From Gammaproteobacteria bacterium (lineage in GTDB: Bacteria > Pseudomonadota > Gammaproteobacteria > Enterobacterales > Alteromonadaceae), in the NCBI GenBank assembly GCA_017302255.1, contig JAFLDV010000015.1:1-64000 (forward strand): a stretch of DNA of 64,000 nt, written 5' to 3'. Position numbers and translations under genes: made by a program. The notes beneath the pieces were generated by a model. That model ran no database searches and was not told where the DNA came from. It saw only the letters and a program-made list of their open reading frames with translations. Numbering within the stretch: position 1 is the stretch's first letter; every line of letters begins with the position of its first letter. Of this stretch, positions 17,608 through 25,862 are shown piece by piece.

Positions 17608-19632
17608 ATGAAGAAATTAACAGCGATTGCAGCAGGATTAGTATGGGCGTTGTCTAGCGTAGCTTACGCTAGCGAAGTAACCGAACATGCGACTTTGCCA
17701 AAACTCGAGCAGTTGGACCAACATTTTACTGCCAGTAAGCGCATTGCCGCGTTGTTAACGCGTGGGCATTATTTGCCTGTGCAACTCGACGACAAGTTAT
17801 CTGCCAAGGTTTTCGACCGTTATTTAGATAGCTTGGATTACTACCATAATGTCATGCTGAAATCGGATGTTGATACATTTGAGCAATATAAGTTTCAGTT
17901 CGATGATGCCATCAACAAAGGCCAATTCGATTTTGCCTTTCAAATGTTTAATTTGAGTTTACAGCGACGTGCCGAACGCTTTGATTTTGCAATCAGCTTA
18001 CTTGATAAAGGTTTTGATTTCACAACCGTTGATCAATATGAGTATGAGCGCGAAGATTCTCCGTGGCCGACAAGTAAAGCGCAATTAGATGAATTGTGGC
18101 GGCAACGTGTTAAATATGATGCGTTAAATTTGAAGCTTGCTGGTAAAAATAATCAAGAAATCAAAGATTTACTTACCAAGCGCTATAAAACTGCAAAAAA
18201 ACGTTTAGCCCAAACTGAAAGCGAAGACGTGTTCCAGTTGATGATGAACTCTTACGCTCGAAGCATAGAAGCGCATACCTCATACTTATCGCCACGCAGC
18301 GCGGATCGGTTCCAACAGGAAATGAACTTGTCGTTGGAAGGGATTGGTGCGGTATTGCAAGCTGATGACGATTTCACCGTCATTACTAGTTTGGTGCCAG
18401 GCGGTCCAGCTGATACGACCAAAAAGATTAAGCCGAAAGACAAAATCATTGGCGTGGCACAAGGTCAGGAAGATTTTGTTGATGTGGTTGGCTGGCGGTT
18501 AGATGATGTCGTTGATTTGATTAAAGGCCCGAAAGGTTCAACCGTGCGTTTGCAGGTGATGGCAGCCAGTGATTCAGCTAGTACCACTCCGCAAATTATT
18601 GAAATTGTGCGGGATAAAATTCGTTTAGAAGACCGAGCCGCCAAAGGTGAAGTCTTTAAACCAATGCTTGGAAAACCAGGCAAGACGATTGGTGTCATCA
18701 ATATTCCAAGCTTTTACAACAACTTGACTGAAGATGTTCGCAAAGAAATTACCGCTTTGAAAGCGCAGAAAGTTGACGCAATTATTATTGACTTACGCGG
18801 CAACGGCGGTGGTTCTTTACCTGAAGCCATTTCGTTAACTGGATTATTTATCGATAAAGGCCCAGTTGTACAAATTCGTGAAGGTAACGGCCGTGTCACG
18901 CCAAACGAAGATACAGATCCGAGCGTATTCTATGATGGTGCTTTAACCGTGATGGTAGACCGTTATAGTGCCTCTGCCTCTGAAATCTTTGCCGCTGCGA
19001 TGCAAGATTATGGTCGTGCATTAATTGTTGGTGAAGATACTTTTGGTAAGGGCACTGTACAGCAACACCGCGGTTTAGGTCGTATCTACGATAATTTTGA
19101 TACCGAGCTTGGCAGCATGCAGTACACAGTTGCGAAGTTTTATCGCATTAACGGTGGTAGTACTCAGCATAAAGGCGTCGTGCCAGATATATCTTTCCCA
19201 ACACCAATAGATCCTGAAGATTGGGGTGAAAGCAAAGAAGAAAACGCTTTGCCTTGGGATTCGGTGCCAGCTGCAAGTTACAGCAGCGCAACTGACATTA
19301 AAGCTGCGTTACCGATTTTAAAAGAAAAACATGCAAAACGGATTGCCGAGGAACCAGAGTTCCAGTACTTAGCTGCTGATATTGTTGAGTACAAAAAAGA
19401 GCAAGACGAGAAAACCATAACGCTTAATGAGAAAGAGCGGATAGCTAAGAAAGATTCGCAGACAGCTAGAGATCTTGTGCGAGTCAATGAGCGCTTACAG
19501 CGTTTGAAGTTACCACAAGTGAAAAAAATCGACGAAGCTCCAGAGAAATTGGAGAAACTTGATCCGTTCCTTGAAGAAACTGCGTTAATCACCGCAGATT
19601 TGGTAATGACAGGGCGTATCGCTAGCAAATAG
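17608..19632 (+). CDS. prc: Carboxy-terminal processing protease (tail-specific protease)
   Basis: Prc is a periplasmic serine protease that trims C-termini, for example of FtsI, and degrades tagged or misfolded envelope proteins. The 674-residue product has a signal peptide (1-22, ending AYA), an N-terminal helical domain, a PDZ domain (about 235-330) and the S41 catalytic core. The Ser-Lys dyad is S456 in YSASASEIF and K481 in GKGTVQQH, with the 25-residue spacing of E. coli Prc. A C-terminal DUF3340-like helical region ends it. Last gene of the msrC-proQ-prc unit. Confidence 0.94.
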   Translation: MKKLTAIAAGLVWALSSVAYASEVTEHATLPKLEQLDQHFTASKRIAALLTRGHYLPVQLDDKLSAKVFDRYLDSLDYYHNVMLKSDVDTFEQYKFQFDDAINKGQFDFAFQMFNLSLQRRAERFDFAISLLDKGFDFTTVDQYEYEREDSPWPTSKAQLDELWRQRVKYDALNLKLAGKNNQEIKDLLTKRYKTAKKRLAQTESEDVFQLMMNSYARSIEAHTSYLSPRSADRFQQEMNLSLEGIGAVLQADDDFTVITSLVPGGPADTTKKIKPKDKIIGVAQGQEDFVDVVGWRLDDVVDLIKGPKGSTVRLQVMAASDSASTTPQIIEIVRDKIRLEDRAAKGEVFKPMLGKPGKTIGVINIPSFYNNLTEDVRKEITALKAQKVDAIIIDLRGNGGGSLPEAISLTGLFIDKGPVVQIREGNGRVTPNEDTDPSVFYDGALTVMVDRYSASASEIFAAAMQDYGRALIVGEDTFGKGTVQQHRGLGRIYDNFDTELGSMQYTVAKFYRINGGSTQHKGVVPDISFPTPIDPEDWGESKEENALPWDSVPAASYSSATDIKAALPILKEKHAKRIAEEPEFQYLAADIVEYKKEQDEKTITLNEKERIAKKDSQTARDLVRVNERLQRLKLPQVKKIDEAPEKLEKLDPFLEETALITADLVMTGRIASK

Positions 19633-19659
19633 ATTACTGCTTTAGTGCAGCACATAAAT

Positions 19660-19695
19660 GACAAAGGGCTTCTTGGGTCCTTTGTCTTTTTTTTT
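19660..19695 (+). terminator. Rho-independent terminator after prc
   Basis: The stem GACAAAGG/CCTTTGTC (19661-19668 and 19679-19686) is followed by a run of nine T residues. Confidence 0.9.
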
Positions 19696-19718
19696 AGCGC
19701 TTAAAATTGAGAATATCG

Positions 19719-21104
19719 ATGTCAGTAGCTCGTCAGTCTGTACATGGCCAATGGTCGAGTCGTTTAATGTTCATTATTGCAGCGACAGGCGCTGCAGTTG
19801 GTCTTGGTAATATCTGGAAATTCCCTTACATCATGGGACAAAATGGCGGTGGTGCTTTTGTCTTATTGTATTTGTTATGTATTTTATTAATTGGTATTCC
19901 AGTATTGATGGCTGAAGTGATGATCGGTCGGCGTGGCAGACAAAGTCCTGGCTGGTCGGTAAGAACTTTAGCTTTTGAAGCGCATGCCCATAAAAATTGG
20001 CAGTTGGCCGGCTGGATGGGATTGGTCGGTGGTTTCCTCATTTTAACCTTTTATTCGGTGATAGCTGGCTGGGCATTCGCGTATGTCGGTAAGTCGATTC
20101 AAGGTGCATTTGTTGAGCAAGATGCCGCTGCAATTTCTCAATTATTCGGTAGTTTCACGACAGATTTCAGTAGTTTGCTTTTATGGACAACAGTGGTTAT
20201 CGGTTTGACCTGCGCTGTGGTTGCGAAGGGCGTACAACAAGGTCTTGAAAAAGCAGTGCGCGTGTTGATGCCGGCACTTTATATCTTGTTAATTGGATTA
20301 GCGGTTTATGCCGGATTTACAGGCGAATTCTCACAAGCCCTGCGGTTTATGTTTTACCCAGATTTTAGCAAAATCACCATGTCCGGCGTGCTTATTGCTT
20401 TGGGTCATGCCTTTTTCACGCTAAGTCTTGCCTCAGGGGTAATGATTACTTACGGCGCATATATGCCTAGTAAGGTGTCTATTGCTCGTACTTCAATGTG
20501 GATTGCGCTTGCAGATACCTCAGTAGCGTTAATTGCTGGCATGGTCATCTATCCAATAGTATTCGCGCAAGGGCTCGATGCCGGTCAAGGGCCGGGTTTG
20601 ATTTTTGTGACCTTACCTATTGCGTTCGGCGCTATGCCCGGTGGAGTAGTGGTGGGTACGTTATTTTTTATCATGTTAGTTTTTGCCGCGTTTACTTCAA
20701 CCATTGCCATGATTGAATCAGTGGTTGCGTGGCTTATTGAATCAAAAGGTATGCGTCGATTACAAGCCTGCTTGCTGTCCGGCGTGGTGTTATGGTTAAT
20801 GAGTTTGCTGACCATTGCATCGTTTGCAGGCTCTAGCTGGGCGCAGGTGCAGTTCAATTTTCTGGGTAAAGACGTAAATAACCTCTTTGAAATCCTCGAC
20901 CATTTAACTTCAGATATCATGCTGCCACTTGGTGGGTTAACAATCGCTATTTTTGCCGGTTGGATAATGCGCCAGCAAGCGACAGCAGAAGAGTTGAATA
21001 CTTCGCCACTTACTTATACTATCTGGCGCTTCAGTATTCGTTGGTTCACCCCAATAGCAATCCTGTTAGTGTTTTTGAACCTCACGGGTATCCTCTCACT
21101 ATAA
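19719..21104 (+). CDS. Neurotransmitter:sodium symporter (NSS) family transporter
   Basis: This 461-residue inner-membrane protein has about eleven transmembrane helices. The NSS signature of TM1 is clear (AATGAAVGLGNIWKFPY, then QNGGGAFVLLY), with the unwound Gly-rich stretch that coordinates sodium and substrate in LeuT. Bacterial members import amino acids with sodium, and the exact substrate is not readable. The frame opens at TTG 19707; ATG 19719 (MSVARQS) is the better start. The NhaC-type gene starts 34 bp later and no terminator lies between, so the two are probably co-transcribed. Confidence 0.9.
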   Translation: MSVARQSVHGQWSSRLMFIIAATGAAVGLGNIWKFPYIMGQNGGGAFVLLYLLCILLIGIPVLMAEVMIGRRGRQSPGWSVRTLAFEAHAHKNWQLAGWMGLVGGFLILTFYSVIAGWAFAYVGKSIQGAFVEQDAAAISQLFGSFTTDFSSLLLWTTVVIGLTCAVVAKGVQQGLEKAVRVLMPALYILLIGLAVYAGFTGEFSQALRFMFYPDFSKITMSGVLIALGHAFFTLSLASGVMITYGAYMPSKVSIARTSMWIALADTSVALIAGMVIYPIVFAQGLDAGQGPGLIFVTLPIAFGAMPGGVVVGTLFFIMLVFAAFTSTIAMIESVVAWLIESKGMRRLQACLLSGVVLWLMSLLTIASFAGSSWAQVQFNFLGKDVNNLFEILDHLTSDIMLPLGGLTIAIFAGWIMRQQATAEELNTSPLTYTIWRFSIRWFTPIAILLVFLNLTGILSL

Positions 21105-21138
21105 CGAAAATGACCTTGTAAAAAGGCGGAAATTGAAA

Positions 21139-22656
21139 ATGATAAGAACGGCCCCCCCAAAGGCACCCAGTTTACTGGATGCAGTAATACCCTTGCTCAT
21201 ACTCGTTGTGCTCTTAAGTCTTTCGGTTTATTTGTACGGCAGTGATTCTTCCTATGGTCCAAACCAGCTTGCGTTGTTTTTTGCCGCAGGGGTAGCGATT
21301 TTAATTGGCTTAAAAAATGGCTATCGCTGGGCCGATATGGAAAAAGCCATGGTGCATGGCATTTCATTGTCCCTTGGAGCGGTATTGATCCTGTTTGCGG
21401 TTGGTGCGCTTATTGGTACTTGGCTGTTAGCCGGTACCGTACCGTCACTTATTTATTATGGTTTACAGGTTTTGGATCCGACGTGGTTCTATGCCGCGAG
21501 CTGTATTCTTTGTTGTATCGTATCTTTAGCGATCGGTAGTTCTTGGACTACGGCAGCTACCATTGGTGTTGCTTTGATCGGTGTATCGATGGGCCTCGGC
21601 TTATCACCAGTGATTACCGCGGGGGCAATCATTTCCGGTGCCTATTTCGGTGATAAACTTTCGCCGTTATCAGATACCACGAATTTAGCTCCTGCCATTG
21701 CCGGTGCAGATCTGTTTGGCCATATTCGTCATATGCTGTGGACGACAGTTCCGAGTATTGTTATTGCTATTATCTTGTTTGCAGTGCTTGGATTTAATGC
21801 AGATGCCACAGCAGATGCTGTGAAAATACAAGAGCTTAGTGACGAGTTGTTGAAAAATTTCAATATTAGCCCAGTAATGTTAGTGCCGTTGTTTGTGTTG
21901 ATGGCAATGGCAGCGAAAAAAGTTCCAGCTTTCCCAACCGTATTTATTGGTGCGTTATTAGGCGCTGTTTGGGCGCTGATATTTCAACCAGAAATGGTCG
22001 CTAAGATGGTGCTATTAGCCGATCCATCGAAAGATTTGCATCCAGCGCTTGGCACGTTAAAAGTGCTTTGGTCGACCTTACATGGTGGCTTCAGCATTGA
22101 GACCGGACATGCAGAGCTTGATAAGTTGTTATCAGGTGGCGGCATGTCGAAAATGATGAATACGGTTTGGCTGATTATGTCCGCCATGGTATTTGGTTCG
22201 GTGCTTGAACATACCGGTTTGCTTGCACGTTTTGTGCAAGTGATTTTAGCCAAAGTACACAGTACTGGCTCATTAGTGGCAAGCACCATCGGGACTTGCG
22301 TCGCAACAAATATTTTAGCCGCAGACCAATACATGGCGATCGTGATGCCTGGTCGGATGTATAAAGATGAGTATGCCCGTCGTGGCTTAGCCCCAGTGAA
22401 CCTATCACGTACCCTTGAGGACGGTGGTACCATTACCAGCGCGCTCATTCCATGGAACACCTGTGGCGCTTATATGCATGGCGTGTTGGGTATTAGTCCA
22501 TTGGAATACATCTTCTATGCTTTCTTTAATTTGATTAATCCTTTATTAGCAATTATCTATGCGTATCTAGGGATTAAAATTCTGCGACTGACACCACCGG
22601 AGACATTATTGGCTCCAGCAGTTGAAAATACTGAAACTAACGGAACAAGCCGTTAA
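21139..22656 (+). CDS. NhaC-family Na+/H+ antiporter
   Basis: The 505-residue inner-membrane protein has about eleven to twelve hydrophobic segments and NhaC hallmarks. These are SSWTTAATIGVALIG, the GDKLSPLSDTTNLAPA loop and the second half-repeat ILAADQYMAIVMPGRM with LSRTLEDGGTI. It likely exchanges cytoplasmic sodium for protons, though some NhaC proteins swap organic acids. ATG 21139 lies 9 bp after GGCGG; TTG 21133 is an alternative. Placed directly behind a sodium-driven symporter, it would recycle the sodium that symporter brings in. Ends at a terminator. Confidence 0.88.
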   Translation: MIRTAPPKAPSLLDAVIPLLILVVLLSLSVYLYGSDSSYGPNQLALFFAAGVAILIGLKNGYRWADMEKAMVHGISLSLGAVLILFAVGALIGTWLLAGTVPSLIYYGLQVLDPTWFYAASCILCCIVSLAIGSSWTTAATIGVALIGVSMGLGLSPVITAGAIISGAYFGDKLSPLSDTTNLAPAIAGADLFGHIRHMLWTTVPSIVIAIILFAVLGFNADATADAVKIQELSDELLKNFNISPVMLVPLFVLMAMAAKKVPAFPTVFIGALLGAVWALIFQPEMVAKMVLLADPSKDLHPALGTLKVLWSTLHGGFSIETGHAELDKLLSGGGMSKMMNTVWLIMSAMVFGSVLEHTGLLARFVQVILAKVHSTGSLVASTIGTCVATNILAADQYMAIVMPGRMYKDEYARRGLAPVNLSRTLEDGGTITSALIPWNTCGAYMHGVLGISPLEYIFYAFFNLINPLLAIIYAYLGIKILRLTPPETLLAPAVENTETNGTSR

Positions 22657-22687
22657 TAGTTCAACCAATAGGTTGTTCTGAATCAGT

Positions 22688-22719
22688 TAGGCCCGCCTTT
22701 GCGCGGGCCTATTATTTTT
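22688..22719 (+). terminator. Rho-independent terminator after the NhaC gene
   Basis: A 9-bp GC-rich stem TAGGCCCGC/GCGGGCCTA (22688-22696 and 22703-22711) is followed by TTATTTTTG. Confidence 0.9.
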
Positions 22720-22755
22720 GTACACTTCAATTCTATTATTTAAGCGGAATGCCTC

Positions 22756-25317
22756 ATGACCTCTGCACGCATTAGTAAGAAATTATCTGATTACCAACCG
22801 GCTGGCTATAAAGTCAACTCTTTAGATCTCACGTTTGAGCTCGCGCCGTCGAATACTAAGGTTACGGCACTATCGCAAATCACCCGACAAACTCAAGCCG
22901 ATTTAGTCCTTGACGGTCAGCATCTGGAATTGCTCGCTTTGCGCGTTAATGGCGACGACTGGTCCAACTATAGTGTTGATGCAGAGAGACTTGTCATAGC
23001 GGAACTGCCGACAGAGTTTTCATTAGAGGTTGTCACTTATATATCTCCAGAAGCCAACACAGCGCTTGAAGGCTTGTATTTATCTGATGGCGCCTATTGC
23101 ACTCAATGTGAGGCGGAAGGGTTTCGGCGGATCACTTACTTTTTAGATAGGCCTGATGTGATGACGGTCTACACGACGCATATTATTGCCGAGGCGAGTT
23201 TTCAGCATCTTTTATCCAATGGCAATTTGATTGCTGACGAGTTACTTGTTGATGGCCGTCGAAAAGTGAGTTGGCATGACCCATTTCCAAAACCGAGTTA
23301 TTTGTTTGCACTAGTTGCTGGCAACTTCGATGAAGTGTTAGGCACTTATCAAACCCACAGTGGTCGTGATGTGAAATTGGCTTTTTATGTCGATAAAGGC
23401 AAAGCAAAAGAAGCTGAATTTGCCTTAGCCGCATTGCAGCGCGCGATGCGTTTTGACGAAGAGACCTTTGGTCTTGAGTACGATTTAGATATCTATATGG
23501 TCGTTGCTGTAGATTTCTTCAATATGGGTGCTATGGAGAATAAAGGCTTAAACATCTTTAACAGCAAGTTCGTGCTAGCCAAACCAGAATCAGCTACCGA
23601 CACGGATTACTTCAATATCGAAAGTATCATTGCTCACGAGTATTTCCATAACTGGACTGGTAATCGGGTCACTTGTCGTGACTGGTTTCAGTTAAGCCTC
23701 AAAGAAGGGCTTACTGTGTTTCGCGACCAGCAATTTAGTGCGGAGATGGGGTCGCCAACACTTTGTCGTATTGATGCAGTCAAAACCATAAGAACAGCGC
23801 AGTTTGCCGAGGACGCAGGTCCGATGGCGCATGCTATTCGCCCAGAAGAAGTGCTGGAGATGAATAACTTTTATACTGTCACTGTCTACGATAAAGGTGC
23901 AGAAGTTATTCGCATGCAACATACGCTGCTTGGCGAAGCAGGTTTTCGAAAAGGCATGGATCTCTATTTTGCCCGTCATGACGGACAGGCGGTCACCTGT
24001 GATGATTTCGTGCAGGCGATGCAAGATGCCAATAATGTTGACTTGTCGCAATTTCGGCGTTGGTATAACCAAGCAGGTACACCGACTTTAGCTGTGCAAT
24101 TAACTCATCAGAACAATACATTAATTATTTCGCTTGCCCAGACAACTCCAAACACCGCAGACGGTAGTCCGAAACTAGCATTTCATATTCCGGTAGGTAT
24201 TGAGTTGATTGAGCCTGAAACAGGGCGGCATGAACAGTTTTTGCTCGAACTACGTCAGGACCAACAACTGTTTGAATTCGTCGGCTGGTCCGAGCAAACT
24301 CTGCCTGTGCTGCTCACTAATTTCTCTGCACCAGTAAAACTGGATTACCAGTGTTCTATCGATCATTTGCTTTATATCGCCGCTGCGGCAAAAGATGGTT
24401 TTTCGCGCTGGGATGCGATGCAGCAGTTATGGTCAGGGCTTATCAGTGAGTCGATAGCTTTAACTCAGCCTATCGTTTTATCAGCACAGATCCTTAGCAC
24501 TTTGCGCAATTGGTTGCTAAAGCCAGACGAAGATTTGGCTTTTACTGCGGAGTTGTTGAGTTTACCTAGTTTTGACAATATCGCGGAACAGTATGGCGAA
24601 ATTCCTGTTGATGGCATTCTGGATGCGTTGACGAGTCTACATAGACAGATCGCAAACGAGTTATCTGCTGAACTGCATCTGTGTTATCAGAACCTGCAAA
24701 GTGAACCTTATCGGTATGAACAACAGCAAATTGGGGTGAGGGCCCTAAGAAACCTGTGCTTACAATATCTTTGTTATTTGCCTGATGCGCCTTTGGACTT
24801 ATTGCGACACCAATTTACCCATGCTGACAATATGACTGATGTTATCGCGACCCTTTACGCGTTAGTCAGAGCAAATCAACAGTTGTCGACAGAATTCCTA
24901 GCGCAGTTTTTAGCGAAATATCAGGATAACGTCCAATTGTTTGATAAGCATTCAAATCTAAGTGTGTCGCTTCAAGATGAGCGTGTTTACGCTGCGGTTT
25001 CAGCTATCGAAACTCATTCGAGCTTTAGCTGGCAGAATCCAAATCGAGTTCGCGCGGTTTATAGTGCCTTCGCTCAGCTAAACCCAAGGATGTTTCACCA
25101 ACTCGACGGGCGTGGTTATCGGTTAGTGGCAAATGCGGTAGCCAAAGCCGACAGCATTAACCCGCAACTTGCGGCTCGGATGATCACGCCTCTGTTAGCC
25201 TGGAAAAGGTTCGACCCAGTGCGTGGAAATTTAATGCGAAACGAGTTACTCGCATTAAGTAACAGCGCTGGTTTGAGTAATGATCTGTTCGAAAAAGTGG
25301 AAAGAGGGTTGGCGTGA
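22756..25317 (+). CDS. pepN: Aminopeptidase N
   Basis: PepN is a cytoplasmic M1 zinc aminopeptidase that removes N-terminal residues from peptides. The 853-residue product (870 in E. coli) has the exopeptidase motif GAMENKGLN (about 258) and zinc site HEYFHNWTGN (H294, E295, H298), with third ligand E317 in LKEGLTVFRDQQF. The catalytic domain is followed by the DUF3458-type Ig-like and helical C-terminal domains of bacterial PepN. There is no signal peptide, in contrast to the other M1 enzyme of this window. Its stop overlaps the DUF2835 start (GTGA). Confidence 0.95.
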   Translation: MTSARISKKLSDYQPAGYKVNSLDLTFELAPSNTKVTALSQITRQTQADLVLDGQHLELLALRVNGDDWSNYSVDAERLVIAELPTEFSLEVVTYISPEANTALEGLYLSDGAYCTQCEAEGFRRITYFLDRPDVMTVYTTHIIAEASFQHLLSNGNLIADELLVDGRRKVSWHDPFPKPSYLFALVAGNFDEVLGTYQTHSGRDVKLAFYVDKGKAKEAEFALAALQRAMRFDEETFGLEYDLDIYMVVAVDFFNMGAMENKGLNIFNSKFVLAKPESATDTDYFNIESIIAHEYFHNWTGNRVTCRDWFQLSLKEGLTVFRDQQFSAEMGSPTLCRIDAVKTIRTAQFAEDAGPMAHAIRPEEVLEMNNFYTVTVYDKGAEVIRMQHTLLGEAGFRKGMDLYFARHDGQAVTCDDFVQAMQDANNVDLSQFRRWYNQAGTPTLAVQLTHQNNTLIISLAQTTPNTADGSPKLAFHIPVGIELIEPETGRHEQFLLELRQDQQLFEFVGWSEQTLPVLLTNFSAPVKLDYQCSIDHLLYIAAAAKDGFSRWDAMQQLWSGLISESIALTQPIVLSAQILSTLRNWLLKPDEDLAFTAELLSLPSFDNIAEQYGEIPVDGILDALTSLHRQIANELSAELHLCYQNLQSEPYRYEQQQIGVRALRNLCLQYLCYLPDAPLDLLRHQFTHADNMTDVIATLYALVRANQQLSTEFLAQFLAKYQDNVQLFDKHSNLSVSLQDERVYAAVSAIETHSSFSWQNPNRVRAVYSAFAQLNPRMFHQLDGRGYRLVANAVAKADSINPQLAARMITPLLAWKRFDPVRGNLMRNELLALSNSAGLSNDLFEKVERGLA

Positions 25318-25541
25318 GCCAGAAAAAATATATATTTTCTATGCACTTAACTGCTGAACAGGTGCTTTGGTATTACCAAGGTCATATAAAATCTGTCGTA
25401 GTCCAAGCTGATTCAGGCGAAAGAGTGCAGCTTGAACTTAGACATTTTAAGCCTTTTATTCGTCATGAAGGGGTGAAGGCACATTTTGAGTTAGTAACCT
25501 CTTTATACGGGAACTTTATCTCATTAAAAAAAATTAATTAG
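25314..25541 (+). CDS. DUF2835 family small protein, coupled to pepN
   Basis: The 75-residue protein (starting SQKKYIFSMHLTAEQ, with LELRHFKPFI and FELVTSLYGNF) looks like the DUF2835 family, small proteins often found directly after pepN in gammaproteobacteria. Function is unknown. It is probably an all-beta cytoplasmic domain without a signal peptide or helix for the membrane. Translation starts at GTG within the pepN stop (GTGA overlap), which implies coupling. No clear terminator follows. Confidence 0.75.
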   Translation: MSQKKYIFSMHLTAEQVLWYYQGHIKSVVVQADSGERVQLELRHFKPFIRHEGVKAHFELVTSLYGNFISLKKIN

Positions 25542-25862
25542 AGTAAATGCTTTAAACGGTGGATTAAAACGCTGTATGAAAATATATTGCATTTAGCTAT
25601 AAATATCATTGGGTTAGCGTGTTTTTTTATTGGCTAAACTGATTGAGTTAAACTGATAATTTGGCTAAACATGGGTAAACCTAGTAAAAACCCAAAAAAC
25701 CGACGACAAATCAACATATTTAGCACGACGGAAGCCTTGCGCCTCTTAGAAAATGATGTAATTATTTTATGCAAGTGAGTAGAGATCAGAGCAGTTGAAC
25801 TCAGTCACGTATTACAAAAACAATATATATAAAACCTGCAGGGACAGGGGGGAGATTCCAAG
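25542..25862. other. Promoter region of the DUF1302/RND cluster with TAAAC repeats
   Basis: These 320 bp hold no gene. TTGGCTAAAC occurs at 25630-25639 and 25661-25670, exactly 31 bp apart (about three helical turns). The core TAAAC occurs four times in 46 bp (25635, 25649, 25666, 25676). A purine-rich ribosome binding region (ACAGGGGGGAGATTCCAAG) precedes the first gene. No rho-independent terminator for pepN is evident. Confidence 0.6.

Noticed and set aside
25840-25862. Purine-rich ACAGGGGGGAG before DUF1302 as a KOPS site for FtsK
   Set aside because: It does not fit GGGNAGGG and is better explained as a strong ribosome binding site.
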